The notes below the pieces were generated by a model. That model saw only the letters and a list, made by a program, of their open reading frames with translations, had not been told where the DNA came from and did not search any database. From Pseudomonadota bacterium (GTDB lineage: Bacteria > Pseudomonadota > Gammaproteobacteria > Halothiobacillales > Halothiobacillaceae): DNA of 12,516 nucleotides. The stretch is from positions 1 through 12,516 of the forward strand of contig JAJYPA010000213.1 of NCBI GenBank assembly GCA_021795795.1. Reading direction: 5' to 3'. This document shows positions 6,400-12,482 of the stretch, piece by piece (position 1 is the first letter of the stretch; each line of letters starts with the position of its first letter). The translations under genes and the position numbers were made by a program.

Positions 6400-6456
6400 G
6401 ATGGATTTTCATGGAAAAGGATGGAACTAATATGGCCACTCCAAGTCATAGTTGTC

Positions 6457-7074
6457 ATGGGAAAGAAACTGAGCGACTACGCCAGGGAGCGCGGCATTGG
6501 GTACCGCGCCGCCTGGAACCGGTTCAAAGCGGGCCGGATACCCGGCGCCTGGCTGGATGAAACCGGGCATGTCGTCGTTCCCGACCCGTCCGAGCAAAAA
6601 GGCACCAAGGCCGTGATCTACGCGCGGGTGTCTTCGGCCGAGAATCGCCCCAACCTGGAGAGCCAAGCCGAACGTTTGGCGCAATACGCCACGGCGCGGG
6701 GTTGGCAGGTGATCGAGGTCGTCAAGGAAACCGGCAGCGGCGTCAACGATCATCGCAAAAAACTGGAGAAGCTTCTGCGCAAATCCGACGGTTGGGACAT
6801 TCTGGTGGTGGAACACAAAGACCGCCTGACCCGCTTCGGTTTTCATTATATCGACACCCTGTTGAGCCAACAGGGGAAGCGTGTCGAAGTGGTCAATCTG
6901 GCCGATAACGACAAAGAGGATTTGGTGCAGGACCTGGTGGCGGTCATTTATTCGTTCAGCGCCCGCATGTACGGCCTTCGCCGCAGCAAACGGCGGACCG
7001 AGCGGTTACTGGCCTGTCTGGAACAGGAAGCCGCGACGGTCACCGGTGAGTCAGGAGCGGTGGCGCCGTCATGA
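6457..7074 (+). CDS. tnpA: IS607-family transposase TnpA, serine recombinase
   Basis: A 205-residue site-specific recombinase that moves the element through a circular intermediate. Residues 1-42 form the MerR-like DNA-binding helix-turn-helix of IS607 TnpA (KKLSDYARERGI, AAWNRFKAGRIPGAW). The resolvase domain starts at about 50 with IYARVSS, giving Ser59 as the catalytic nucleophile and Arg57 next to it, followed by NLESQAERL and the DRLTRFG motif (122-128), also typical of the family. The length is normal. The ATG at 6457 is chosen because it begins the conserved domain directly; no strong ribosome-binding site precedes it, and the in-frame ATG at 6421 would add 12 atypical residues. Its stop overlaps the tnpB start (ATGA). 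All catalytic residues I can check are present. Confidence 0.95.
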   Translation: MGKKLSDYARERGIGYRAAWNRFKAGRIPGAWLDETGHVVVPDPSEQKGTKAVIYARVSSAENRPNLESQAERLAQYATARGWQVIEVVKETGSGVNDHRKKLEKLLRKSDGWDILVVEHKDRLTRFGFHYIDTLLSQQGKRVEVVNLADNDKEDLVQDLVAVIYSFSARMYGLRRSKRRTERLLACLEQEAATVTGESGAVAPS

Positions 7075-8576
7075 TGCGCACGTATCCCTATAGCCATGCG
7101 GCACATACGAAGAAGCTGAACTTGGTGTGGGCTGTCCTGCATGCTTACCGGCAGTCCGCCAAAAAAATCGCGAATGACCAGTGGAAGTCCTTCTTTATCA
7201 CCGGGGAAATAGACAAACAGGCGTTGATTTGCGCATCGGACCACATCCTGTCCGATCGCTATCTGCAAACCTGCCAATATCAGGTGGTCGGTGTGCTCAA
7301 ATCCTGGATATCCAATCGCAAGAATGAGTTCCGGATGCTGGTCATGCACTCGTCACTTTGGGAAGACCCCACGGAAGAAGGGAAGCGTCTTCGTATCCAG
7401 TTGCTTTTCATCAATAAGCATGGATTGTGGTTTAAGGATCGTGTCGTCATGCAGAAAGAGGCTATTCCGCCGGAAGTGATGCGCTTGGCGCGCAATCTTT
7501 TCCGGCGCCTCATGAACAAGCACAACAAACCGTCTTTTCGGCATATAGGGATGGCGCTGGACGCCAAAGTCGCACGGATCGAAAAACCCAAAAAAGCCAG
7601 GAATGCGCAATTCCCCTATTGGTTGACGCTGTCTACTCTGACTCCCAGGAAACCCATCCATATCCCGCTGGTCGAAAACCCCTACGCACTGGGGACGGAC
7701 GGCGACGACAAAGCCTTTGTGCAAATCAATGTGCGACGGGGCACCGCCATGGACGGGCGGGCCGGAATACTGGATATTGCCCGCGTCAAAGAGGCGGCGC
7801 CGGTGTTTTCGTTGGAACGCCCAAGGCCCCAGATCGTGGATACGCTGGGCATCGACGTGGGCTTGAGAACGCTGGTGGCCACCAGCATGGGCGAGTTGCT
7901 GGGCCGCAATCTGATCGACCGCTTGTGCCGCCTGGACGCGCAGATCTCCCGTCTGGCGACCGAGCGCCAAAGGCAGGGGCTGCCCGTACGTTCACGGCGT
8001 TACGACACGCTGGTCAACCGGTTGCGCACCTTCCTCAAGAACGAAATCGGGCGGGTGTTGAACGGGCTGTTCGCCCGGGTGCATCCGGCCAAAGTGGTCA
8101 TCGAATCCCTGGACTTTCGGAGCCCGGACTTATCCCGCCGCCTGAATCGGCTGGTGCAGAATTTCGGGCGCACCTGGTTTCGGCAAAAGCTCGATATGCT
8201 GTCCGAGCAATATGGTTTTCTGGTCGAGGAAGTGCATGCGGCGTATAGCAGCCAGACGTGCAAATCCTGTGATTATGTGGCGAAGAACAACCGTTCTTCG
8301 CAGTCAAAATTTCATTGCCGCTTTTGCGGCAGGAAAGCGCACGCCGATCCGAACGGCGCGTGCGTAATCAGGCGACGACGTTCGCTCGCCGAGTACGCAC
8401 CGTGGAGATCGAAACGGCAAATCCTTCAGGCTACGGTTGGCTGTTTCCTGAAGCGATGGTCCGGGCGGTTGTCCGGCATGCAGGTCGATAGTGCCCTGCG
8501 TCTTGTTGTGGAAGGTAATCCCTATTTTGCGGATCACCGGGCGGCCCTTTGGCCGGGAAACACCACGACAGATTAA
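7071..8576 (+). CDS. tnpB: TnpB RNA-guided endonuclease (OrfB-type, Cas12 relative)
   Basis: 501 residues. TnpB proteins are omega-RNA-guided nucleases that cut the empty donor site and so favour retention of the element; they are the ancestors of Cas12. The RuvC triad is visible: Asp262 in LGIDVGLRT, Glu345 in VVIESLDF and Asp426 in AHADPNGACV. The zinc ribbon is complete, with Cys397/Cys400 (CKSC) and Cys416/Cys419 (CRFC). The N-terminal half is longer and more divergent than in compact TnpBs of about 400 residues and carries basic segments (KHNKPSF, KVARIEKPKKARN) suited to RNA binding. There is no frameshift or stop. The start overlaps the tnpA stop by 4 bases, so translation is probably coupled. 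It looks intact and potentially active. Confidence 0.95.
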   Translation: MMRTYPYSHAAHTKKLNLVWAVLHAYRQSAKKIANDQWKSFFITGEIDKQALICASDHILSDRYLQTCQYQVVGVLKSWISNRKNEFRMLVMHSSLWEDPTEEGKRLRIQLLFINKHGLWFKDRVVMQKEAIPPEVMRLARNLFRRLMNKHNKPSFRHIGMALDAKVARIEKPKKARNAQFPYWLTLSTLTPRKPIHIPLVENPYALGTDGDDKAFVQINVRRGTAMDGRAGILDIARVKEAAPVFSLERPRPQIVDTLGIDVGLRTLVATSMGELLGRNLIDRLCRLDAQISRLATERQRQGLPVRSRRYDTLVNRLRTFLKNEIGRVLNGLFARVHPAKVVIESLDFRSPDLSRRLNRLVQNFGRTWFRQKLDMLSEQYGFLVEEVHAAYSSQTCKSCDYVAKNNRSSQSKFHCRFCGRKAHADPNGACVIRRRRSLAEYAPWRSKRQILQATVGCFLKRWSGRLSGMQVDSALRLVVEGNPYFADHRAALWPGNTTTD

Positions 8577-8615
8577 CGGATTCCATGTTGTTCTATGGAA
8601 TTTGGAACTATTGTG
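8440..8615 (+). ncRNA. Predicted omega RNA (reRNA) at the tnpB 3' end
   Basis: TnpB guides normally come from the end of tnpB through the element's right end. Here two hairpins fit: CGGCC/GGCCG around CTTT near 8540-8555 (inside the coding end), and ATTCCAT (8580-8586) with ATGGAAT (8595-8601) around an 8-nt loop just after the stop. The limits are guesses. The guide itself would be the host sequence immediately beyond the true right end. Confidence 0.4.
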
Positions 8616-8666
8616 TATTCAGGATACCGCACACGGAAGCATCCCATGAAATTTCGGAAAAACAGC

Positions 8667-8695
8667 TTGCGATAATCCCTGGTGTTGCTTAAGAT
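8667..8695 (+). promoter_or_regulatory. Possible promoter of the cold-shock gene
   Basis: TTGCGA (8667-8672), 17 bases, TAAGAT (8690-8695): each hexamer matches 4 of 6. It would give a 5' leader of about 25 nt, far shorter than the thermosensing leader of E. coli cspA. GATAAT at 8671-8676 is an overlapping alternative -10. Confidence 0.35.
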
Positions 8696-8726
8696 AGAAT
8701 CCGGCTTTCGTGTAAGGAAGTGCATC

Positions 8727-8930
8727 ATGGCTACTGGTACAGTAAAGTGGTTCAACGACGCCAAGGGATTTGGCTTTATCACCCCAGAAGCGGGCGGTGA
8801 CGACGTTTTTGTCCATCATTCCGCCATTCAGGGGAATGGCTTCAAATCCTTGGCGGAAGGTGAGCGGGTTTCGTTCACCTCTACCCGCGGCCCCAAAGGG
8901 CTGCAGGCGGAAGACGTACGGCGCGCGTAG
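8727..8930 (+). CDS. Cold-shock domain protein (CspA family)
   Basis: 67 residues, the standard length for this family of single-stranded nucleic-acid chaperones that melt RNA structure in the cytoplasm. [18 protein letters not shown] carries Trp8, Phe9 and the RNP1 motif KGFGFI (13-18); VFVHH (27-31) is RNP2; the C-terminus GLQAEDVRR is also typical. The start at 8727 has AAGGA 8-9 bases upstream, and a strong terminator follows at 8950-8976, so the gene is monocistronic. It sits just right of the IS607 element. I cannot tell which paralogue it is, so no symbol is given. Csp genes are common passengers on plasmids. Confidence 0.96.
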   Translation: MATGTVKWFNDAKGFGFITPEAGGDDVFVHHSAIQGNGFKSLAEGERVSFTSTRGPKGLQAEDVRRA

Positions 8931-8949
8931 GCTATTGCGCGCAACACCC

Positions 8950-8976
8950 AAAGCGCTGGCGAGTCCGGCGCTTTTT
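8950..8976 (+). terminator. Intrinsic terminator of the cold-shock gene
   Basis: AAAGCGC (8950-8956) pairs with GCGCTTT (8968-8974) around an 11-nt loop, and the run of five T ends at 8976. It begins 20 bp after the csp stop. Confidence 0.85.
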
Positions 8977-9018
8977 CGATGGCGCTTTTGCCCACGTTTT
9001 GACGAGAGGGTAATCCAT

Positions 9019-9381
9019 ATGCCCAAACTGCCCGTATTGCATTTGAAAAGGAAGCGCAGGGAAGCCGCGACCGCGACGGAGTCCTTGGACGCTGCCACCC
9101 ATGTGGACACCCCGGCCATACAGCGAGCGCGTCGACACATCGAGCGATTGGAGCGGCAAAAGGCGCAATTGCTGGAACAAGTCGCGCAACGCGAACGGGC
9201 CATTCAGGATCAGCGTTGGATGACGGTCATCCGACGGGTGGCGCCGGGATGGTCGCTGGAAACCGTTGCTGGGGGACTCGCGGCCGCTTTTGAGGAATGC
9301 CGGGAGGACCCTACGTATTTTGAGGAAATCACCACGTTCGGCAAGACCCTGGTCTTCGATGCGCCGGAACAAAACCCCTGA
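9019..9381 (+). CDS. Small coiled-coil protein (120 aa), first of a paralogous pair
   Basis: Family not recognised. The start at 9019 has GAGAGGG 8 bases upstream. The N-terminus is basic (KRKRREA, 10-16). Residues about 33-66 form a likely coiled coil (ARRHIERLERQKAQLLEQVA), and residues 67-92 a helical motif RWMTVIRRVAPGWSLETV, followed by an acidic stretch (EECREDPTYFEEI). The order of coiled coil then a R-[WF]-x(5)-[VI]-x-P-x-W motif is repeated in the gene at 9477. Both genes run in the same direction with about 95 bp between them. An oligomeric DNA-associated or plasmid accessory protein is plausible from the composition; this is inference. Confidence 0.78.
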   Translation: MPKLPVLHLKRKRREAATATESLDAATHVDTPAIQRARRHIERLERQKAQLLEQVAQRERAIQDQRWMTVIRRVAPGWSLETVAGGLAAAFEECREDPTYFEEITTFGKTLVFDAPEQNP

Positions 9382-9420
9382 TTTTGTAAAACGGAGAAAT
9401 GGCGGTACATTGGAAAACGT

Positions 9421-9443
9421 GGCTTTGACTTAAAAAAGCCTTT
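9421..9443 (+). terminator. Weak hairpin between the two coiled-coil genes
   Basis: GGCTTT (9421-9426) and AAAGCC (9435-9440) form a 6-bp stem with an 8-nt loop, then only three T. It could attenuate or end transcription of the first gene, but the signal is weak. Confidence 0.3.
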
Positions 9444-9476
9444 GGCGGTAAAACACAACCAAGGAGAGATAGCATC

Positions 9477-9836
9477 ATGGCAGAACCCATCGCAAAACGG
9501 CCCCATCGGGTGCGAACGATAGAACAGCGCATTGCTGAAATCGACGATACGATTGCAGCGGCCAAAGCCAAACTGGAAGCGCAAGTCCGCGCACTGGAAG
9601 AGCGGCGGCAAAAACTGGCGGAAAGCCCCGCGAAAAAGAAATTGGATGCGGAGGAACGCAAGCGTTTTGATCGCTCCGTAGCGGCCATAGTTCCGGAATG
9701 GACCGTACGACATATGCTGGCGGCCATCGCCCGCGCCAAGGACGAAAACATGGAAACCCTGCTTGCGGAAGGAAGTGCCCTTATGGAAGCGCATGGCAAA
9801 GGGCGTGGCGGGCGGCGGCGGCAACGCGCCGGCTGA
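9477..9836 (+). CDS. Small coiled-coil protein (119 aa) with basic tail, second of the pair
   Basis: Family not recognised. The start at 9477 is preceded by AAGGAGAG, a strong site. Residues 11-66 are a long, highly charged coiled coil (RTIEQRIAEIDDTIAAAKAK, EAQVRALEERRQKLAES). Residues 64-88 carry RFDRSVAAIVPEWTVRHML, which aligns with RWMTVIRRVAPGWSLETVA of the protein encoded at 9019. The last 12 residues are Arg/Gly-rich (GRGGRRRQRAG), a likely nucleic-acid-binding tail that the first protein lacks. The layout (oligomerisation helix, conserved motif, basic end) is reminiscent of nucleoid-associated proteins such as H-NS, but I see no H-NS DNA-binding motif, so this is only an analogy. Confidence 0.8.
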   Translation: MAEPIAKRPHRVRTIEQRIAEIDDTIAAAKAKLEAQVRALEERRQKLAESPAKKKLDAEERKRFDRSVAAIVPEWTVRHMLAAIARAKDENMETLLAEGSALMEAHGKGRGGRRRQRAG

Positions 9837-9985
9837 ACAGAAAAGGCAGGCCGAGTTACAGTGCAGATCTCTTCTCGGCTGTATCGTTGTTGTGAAAACG
9901 GCTAAAAGATCCCAGGAACGAGCCGGTATGTCCGATGGCAATATTCCTGGTAAGCCGTTCCAAACGCCAGACTGAGCCTCCCCAC

Positions 9986-10177
9986 GGCTAAAGCTAGCCG
10001 TTGGCGAAAGGTGTGGGTGGTTTGACTGAAGGCCGCACCCAATATAGGTTTTGCGGCCTTTTTATTGAAGAAAAAATCTTCGCCGATGGCAAATCCTCTG
10101 AGAACCAAGCTACGAGCGAGTTTGCGGGAATCAAGGCACCAAAAACCCACACCTTTCGCCAACGGCTAGCGGCTAAA
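9986..10177. mobile_element. MITE-like element, 178 bp, perfect 26-bp terminal inverted repeats
   Basis: 9993-10018 and 10145-10170 are perfect reverse complements over 26 bases; the left one begins GCTAGCCGTTGGCG and the right one ends CGCCAACGGCTAGC. The sequence GGCTAAA stands directly outside both ends (9986-9992 and 10171-10177), which looks like a 7-bp target duplication. The 126-bp interior has no gene but contains a good intrinsic terminator. This fits a non-autonomous miniature transposon; the parent family is not recognisable from the ends. Two cautions: GGCTAAAGCC at the right flank is self-complementary, and a further CGGCTAAA occurs at 9899. Confidence 0.75.
10029..10063 (+). terminator. 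Intrinsic terminator inside the MITE-like element
   Basis: AAGGCCGC (10029-10036) pairs with GCGGCCTT (10053-10060) around a 16-nt loop, followed directly by T's to 10063. It would end transcripts from the two coiled-coil genes. A second small stem (GAAGA/TCTTC) follows at 10067-10081. Confidence 0.7.
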
Positions 10178-10277
10178 GCCGGGGGGTTCTTTCCCTGGCT
10201 GGTTACCGTAGCGTTTATCTGTGCCTGCACAAAAGTCTTCCGGGCTCTCATCGTGCCGCCGCGACTGCTCGACACGA

Positions 10278-10380
10278 CTACAACATCCAACTGCCGGACC
10301 TCATCAGGTCGATCGTACCGACCGCAGGTCCACGGATCTTCTCATTGCGCATGCCCGCTCCCCGATGACGGGAGCGAGAC
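10278..10380 (-). ncRNA. Structured region, possible remnant omega RNA of the decayed tnpB
   Basis: Two strong hairpins lie 3' of the truncated tnpB on its own strand. One is a 7-bp stem, CGCTCCC (10356-10362) with GGGAGCG (10370-10376). The other is nested: GGACCT (10296-10301)/AGGTCC (10326-10331) outside GGTCG (10307-10311)/CGACC (10319-10323). The position matches where an omega RNA would be. Sequence identity to a known guide RNA cannot be tested by eye. Confidence 0.35.
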
Positions 10381-10867
10381 CACCCAACAGGCTGGCTGAC
10401 ACCTTCAGGAAAGAACCACTCTGTCTCGGGCCTTTTTCGAATTCAGGCCAAAGCTGGCGGGCAACGGCCCGCCCTTCGCGGTTTGCACCACATCGGACAT
10501 CGCTTCCCCCAGCAGCGGCCCCGCTGCGCACCAGCCCTTTGTAGCGCCTTTTCGTCCAGCCTTTCGCTTTATGGGCGGCATTGGCTTTGGCACGTTCCCA
10601 CAGAGTCTTGTAGGCTGCCGCCACCTGCCGCGGCGCGTTGCAAGCCATTTGGGAAGGAAGACCAAAGCGTTCCCGCAATTCTTTGTAGACCAGCGTTTGC
10701 AGCTTCATGCCTTGCGACATCTTGCCGTTGGCAAAAGCCACGGCGGATGTATGGTTCAACGCGTTTCGGTAAGCCAGCGCCGTGCGCTGAACCGCGCCAG
10801 CCTGCTCTTTGGTCAGCAGCAGTTTCAGCTTGCAGGTCAATGCTTGGGTGGTTGGCAGTTCATCCAT
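10304..10867 (-). pseudogene. Decayed IS200/IS605-type tnpB, N-terminal domain only
   Basis: From the ATG at 10867 the first 110 or so residues read as a TnpB/OrfB N-terminal domain: CKLKLLLTKEQAGAVQRTAL, AYRNALN, GKMSQGMKLQ, ERFGLPSQMACNAPRQV, AYKTLWERAK and TKRRYKGL. After about residue 112 (near base 10531) the similarity ends and low-quality sequence follows to a stop at 10304. No RuvC motif or zinc ribbon is present, so about two thirds of the protein is deleted. A GTG at 10873 is an alternative start. The promoter and flanking hairpins survive. It belongs to a different TnpB lineage from the intact one at 7071, judging by the N-terminal sequence. It cannot be a nuclease. Confidence 0.85.
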
Positions 10868-10874
10868 GTTCACA

Positions 10875-10903
10875 ATTATAAACTAGCGTTTGACAGTTGT
10901 GAA
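10875..10903 (-). promoter_or_regulatory. Promoter of the decayed tnpB, giving a nearly leaderless transcript
   Basis: On the minus strand TTCACA (10898-10903), 17 bases, then a perfect TATAAT (10875-10880). The ATG at 10867 is only about 7 bases past the -10, with no ribosome-binding site, so the mRNA would start at or next to the initiation codon. Confidence 0.65.
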
Positions 10904-11101
10904 GCATCGCCGCTGCGCGGCGGCGCTATCCCTCCCCGCCCTGAACGGCGGGGATTCCCGCGCAATCTGGTTGAAAATTTTCGAATGCCAACCATCCTGC
11001 TTGTTCGCACCGATCGGTGACCGGAAAAAAGCTTCCAGACCCAACTCCAGCAATATCCATAAGGTGACGGCCACCAGCAGCAGGATCAGCGATGTTGTCA
11101 T
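10883..11101 (-). CDS. Small membrane protein truncated by the IS fragment (72 aa)
   Basis: The frame starts at 11101 with AAGG about 7-8 bases upstream. Residues 1-24 (MTTSLILLLVAVTLWILLEL) are one hydrophobic helix, followed by a soluble part (RSPIGANKQDGWHSKIFNQI). From about residue 47 the frame runs through the GC-rich IS hairpins, and the tail (RAGRDSAAAQRRC) is clearly element-derived. So a host membrane-protein gene has most likely lost its 3' end to the insertion. The original function is not recognisable. It lies 30 bp downstream of the 73-residue membrane peptide gene, on the same strand. Confidence 0.5.
   Translation of the reverse strand: MTTSLILLLVAVTLWILLELGLEAFFRSPIGANKQDGWHSKIFNQIARESPPFRAGRDSAAAQRRCFTTVKR
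10908..10953. repeat. Two GC-rich hairpins upstream of the decayed tnpB (IS200/IS605 end structures)
   Basis: CGCCGC-TGC-GCGGCG (10908-10922) and CCCCGCC (10934-10940) with GGCGGGG (10947-10953) around CTGAAC. The second, read on the minus strand as GAATCCCCGCCGTTCAGGGC, resembles the conserved terminal hairpin seen at ends of many IS200/IS605 tnpB elements. It probably marks an element end near 10955-10965. Confidence 0.6.
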
Positions 11102-11131
11102 GCCAGCGCCTTGATGGCGGTTTTTCGCCCT

Positions 11132-11353
11132 CTAGACAGAGCGGTCGCGGCCATTCTGAGGCGGCTTTTTAGGTTTTTCCAGGATCATATCGGTCACTGC
11201 GGCGGCTACACCGATACCGGTGCCGACGACCGTGCCTAACGCGGTAATCGTTCCTACCGCTCCCATCCCAACCGCGGCCAGTGGCAGCACCGTCACCACG
11301 GCAACGCCGGCTGCGGCACCCGCACCGATATCCCTTAATAATCTGACTAACAT
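11132..11353 (-). CDS. Glycine-rich hydrophobic peptide (73 aa)
   Basis: Not recognised. The ATG at 11353 is preceded by GAGGTGAT on the minus strand. Residues about 9-55 are almost all Gly, Ala, Val, Leu and Ile (GAGAAAGVAVVTVLPLAAVG, then GTITALGTVVGTGIGVAAAV), forming two GxxxG-rich membrane helices. The C-terminus is basic and Pro-rich (EKPKKPPQNGRDRSV). Similar Gly-zipper peptides include outer-membrane Gly-zipper lipoproteins, small inner-membrane proteins and some bacteriocin-like peptides, but there is no lipobox or leader motif to choose between them. It is followed by the truncated 72-residue membrane protein. Confidence 0.6.
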   Translation of the reverse strand: MLVRLLRDIGAGAAAGVAVVTVLPLAAVGMGAVGTITALGTVVGTGIGVAAAVTDMILEKPKKPPQNGRDRSV

Positions 11354-11375
11354 ATGGGCATCACCTCAAAAAGTT

Positions 11376-11392
11376 GGACACCAGACGTGTCC
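11376..11392. repeat. Short inverted repeat upstream of the 73-aa gene
   Basis: GGACAC (11376-11381) and GTGTCC (11387-11392) around CAGAC, 23 bp upstream of the start at 11353. A possible operator or small hairpin. Confidence 0.3.
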
Positions 11393-11415
11393 CTGAATTC
11401 AATGCGTGCGTCAAC

Positions 11416-11462
11416 ATGGAAACGCCACCCAAGCCTTTTAGACCTGGGTGGCGCCGTTCCAT
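11416..11462 (-). terminator. Long hairpin after the outer-membrane protein gene
   Basis: CGCCACCCA (11423-11431) pairs with TGGGTGGCG (11445-11453), and an outer ATGGAA/TTCCAT pair (11416-11421, 11457-11462) extends the stem past a small internal loop. It lies 21 bp after the stop codon at 11483. Only three T follow the inner stem, so it may end transcription imperfectly or protect the mRNA 3' end. Confidence 0.6.
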
Positions 11463-11482
11463 GCGACCAAAAACCATCCAAA

Positions 11483-12346
11483 TTAGAACTGGTACGCGAG
11501 ACCCAGACTCATGCCGAACTGGTTCGTGGCCGATGAGGGCTCGCTCGCGCCGGGGATGGCCAGCGGGCCGCCGGTGTAGTTGTAATGCGTGAGACTCACA
11601 TTGCTGTACACATGCAGCGGACCGGTGATCCGGTAATCCACGCCGAGCGTCATCTTTTCCTCGGCACTCGTTCCGAAACTGGCGGAACCGAACACCCCGT
11701 TAAAAATATGCGGCGTCATGCCGCCGCCCACGACCGCCAGCACTTCGGTGTCGCCGGAAACCACAAAGCGAGGCGTCACCGCATACTGAAACAAGGCCCC
11801 GGCGCCGACCAACCCGGCACTGTAGTTTTCCTTGTATCCAAAAGCCCCCCGCAGATTCCGGTTCCAGGACTGATAGCCTCCGGCGATATAGGGGGTGATC
11901 ATCATCCCATGGTGCGGGCAAGTGATATGGAAACCCATGCCCAATCGCGCCATCACCCGGTTAAAGGTGGCGTTATCGGTGCCCGTGTACGGGATATCGC
12001 CATGCGCGGTTTGCACGGCCCCGTGATAGGCAATATTGCCGGAACTGCGCGCATAGTGGATGGCGGCATACACATCGGGAAGTCCGTACACATTTCCCAT
12101 ATAGGTGCCTTTCAGCGAGAATCCTGGCTGCCAGCCGGATTCGGTATCCGCAGGCCCCGGCGTCGCGCGTTCTTGATAATTGGTCAGGTTGCCGGTGACG
12201 GCCATACCGACCTCGTTGTTGGCCGCCACAATGGCGGAATCCCCCGTCTGCGCCGCAGCCGCATTGGAAAAGCCCAAAGCGGAAATGGAGGCGACGGCTA
12301 TGATCGCCGAAATGGCACTGCGATTGCTGCTACTCTTTTTCATCAT
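11483..12346 (-). CDS. Outer-membrane beta-barrel protein with signal peptide (287 aa)
   Basis: The start is taken at 12346 (MMKKSS), with AGAGG four bases upstream; the second ATG at 12343 is equally possible. The N-terminus is a Sec signal peptide: KKSSSNR, then a hydrophobic core (AISAIIAVASISALGF), then NAAAA|QT with cleavage after about residue 32. The mature part alternates polar and hydrophobic residues and is rich in Gly, Tyr and Asn, as in beta-strands (FSLKGTYMGNVYG, YIAGGYQSWNRN, MTLGVDYRITGPLHVYSNVS). It ends LGLAYQF, with the C-terminal Phe recognised by the BAM complex. The size suits a 10- to 12-strand barrel. The ligand or role (porin, OmpW/OmpA-like or adhesin) is not apparent. 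Confidence 0.9.
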   Translation of the reverse strand: MMKKSSSNRSAISAIIAVASISALGFSNAAAAQTGDSAIVAANNEVGMAVTGNLTNYQERATPGPADTESGWQPGFSLKGTYMGNVYGLPDVYAAIHYARSSGNIAYHGAVQTAHGDIPYTGTDNATFNRVMARLGMGFHITCPHHGMMITPYIAGGYQSWNRNLRGAFGYKENYSAGLVGAGALFQYAVTPRFVVSGDTEVLAVVGGGMTPHIFNGVFGSASFGTSAEEKMTLGVDYRITGPLHVYSNVSLTHYNYTGGPLAIPGASEPSSATNQFGMSLGLAYQF

Positions 12347-12408
12347 TGATCCTCTTGTTGTGAAAGTGTAATGGCGGTTCATTCCGCCCAGTTGTCCGTT
12401 GTGTTGCA

Positions 12409-12438
12409 ATGTTACAATACCACTACCGCAATTTCCAA
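12409..12438 (-). promoter_or_regulatory. Possible promoter of the outer-membrane protein gene
   Basis: On the minus strand TTGGAA (12433-12438), 18 bases, TAACAT (12409-12414): each hexamer matches 4 of 6. It would give a leader of about 55 nt. Confidence 0.35.
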
Positions 12439-12482
12439 GAACGAAATTCGCTAAAAATTTAGCTGTTACTGCCCGTTTTTTC

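Larger units (their letters stand above)
6400..8615 (+). mobile_element. IS607-family insertion sequence (tnpA + tnpB)
   Basis: A serine-recombinase TnpA and a RuvC-type TnpB overlap by 4 bases, the standard IS607 layout. These elements have no terminal inverted repeats or target duplications, so the ends are approximate. The left end lies between the break in the ParB-like frame (about 6345) and the tnpA start; the right end lies after tnpB, probably near 8600-8620. A related motif occurs at both ends: ATGGAA then TGGAACTA at 6411-6429 and again at 8595-8610, which may mark recombinase sites. Confidence 0.85.

Noticed and set aside
6427..6870. 147-codon minus-strand ORF opposite tnpA
   Set aside because: No family resemblance or ribosome-binding site; it is antisense to a convincing serine recombinase.
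7353..7970. 205-codon minus-strand ORF opposite tnpB
   Set aside because: Shadow frame of tnpB with atypical composition.
8619..9203. 194-codon minus-strand ORF opposite the csp gene
   Set aside because: It crosses the csp gene and its terminator in antisense and has a shadow-like composition rich in Cys, Arg and Ser.
9902..10399. ORFs across the MITE-like element
   Set aside because: The two opposing frames share similar peptides only because they read the inverted repeats; no product is recognisable.
11585..12349. 254-codon plus-strand ORF opposite the outer-membrane protein
   Set aside because: His/Arg-rich antisense shadow; the minus-strand frame has a signal peptide and barrel features.
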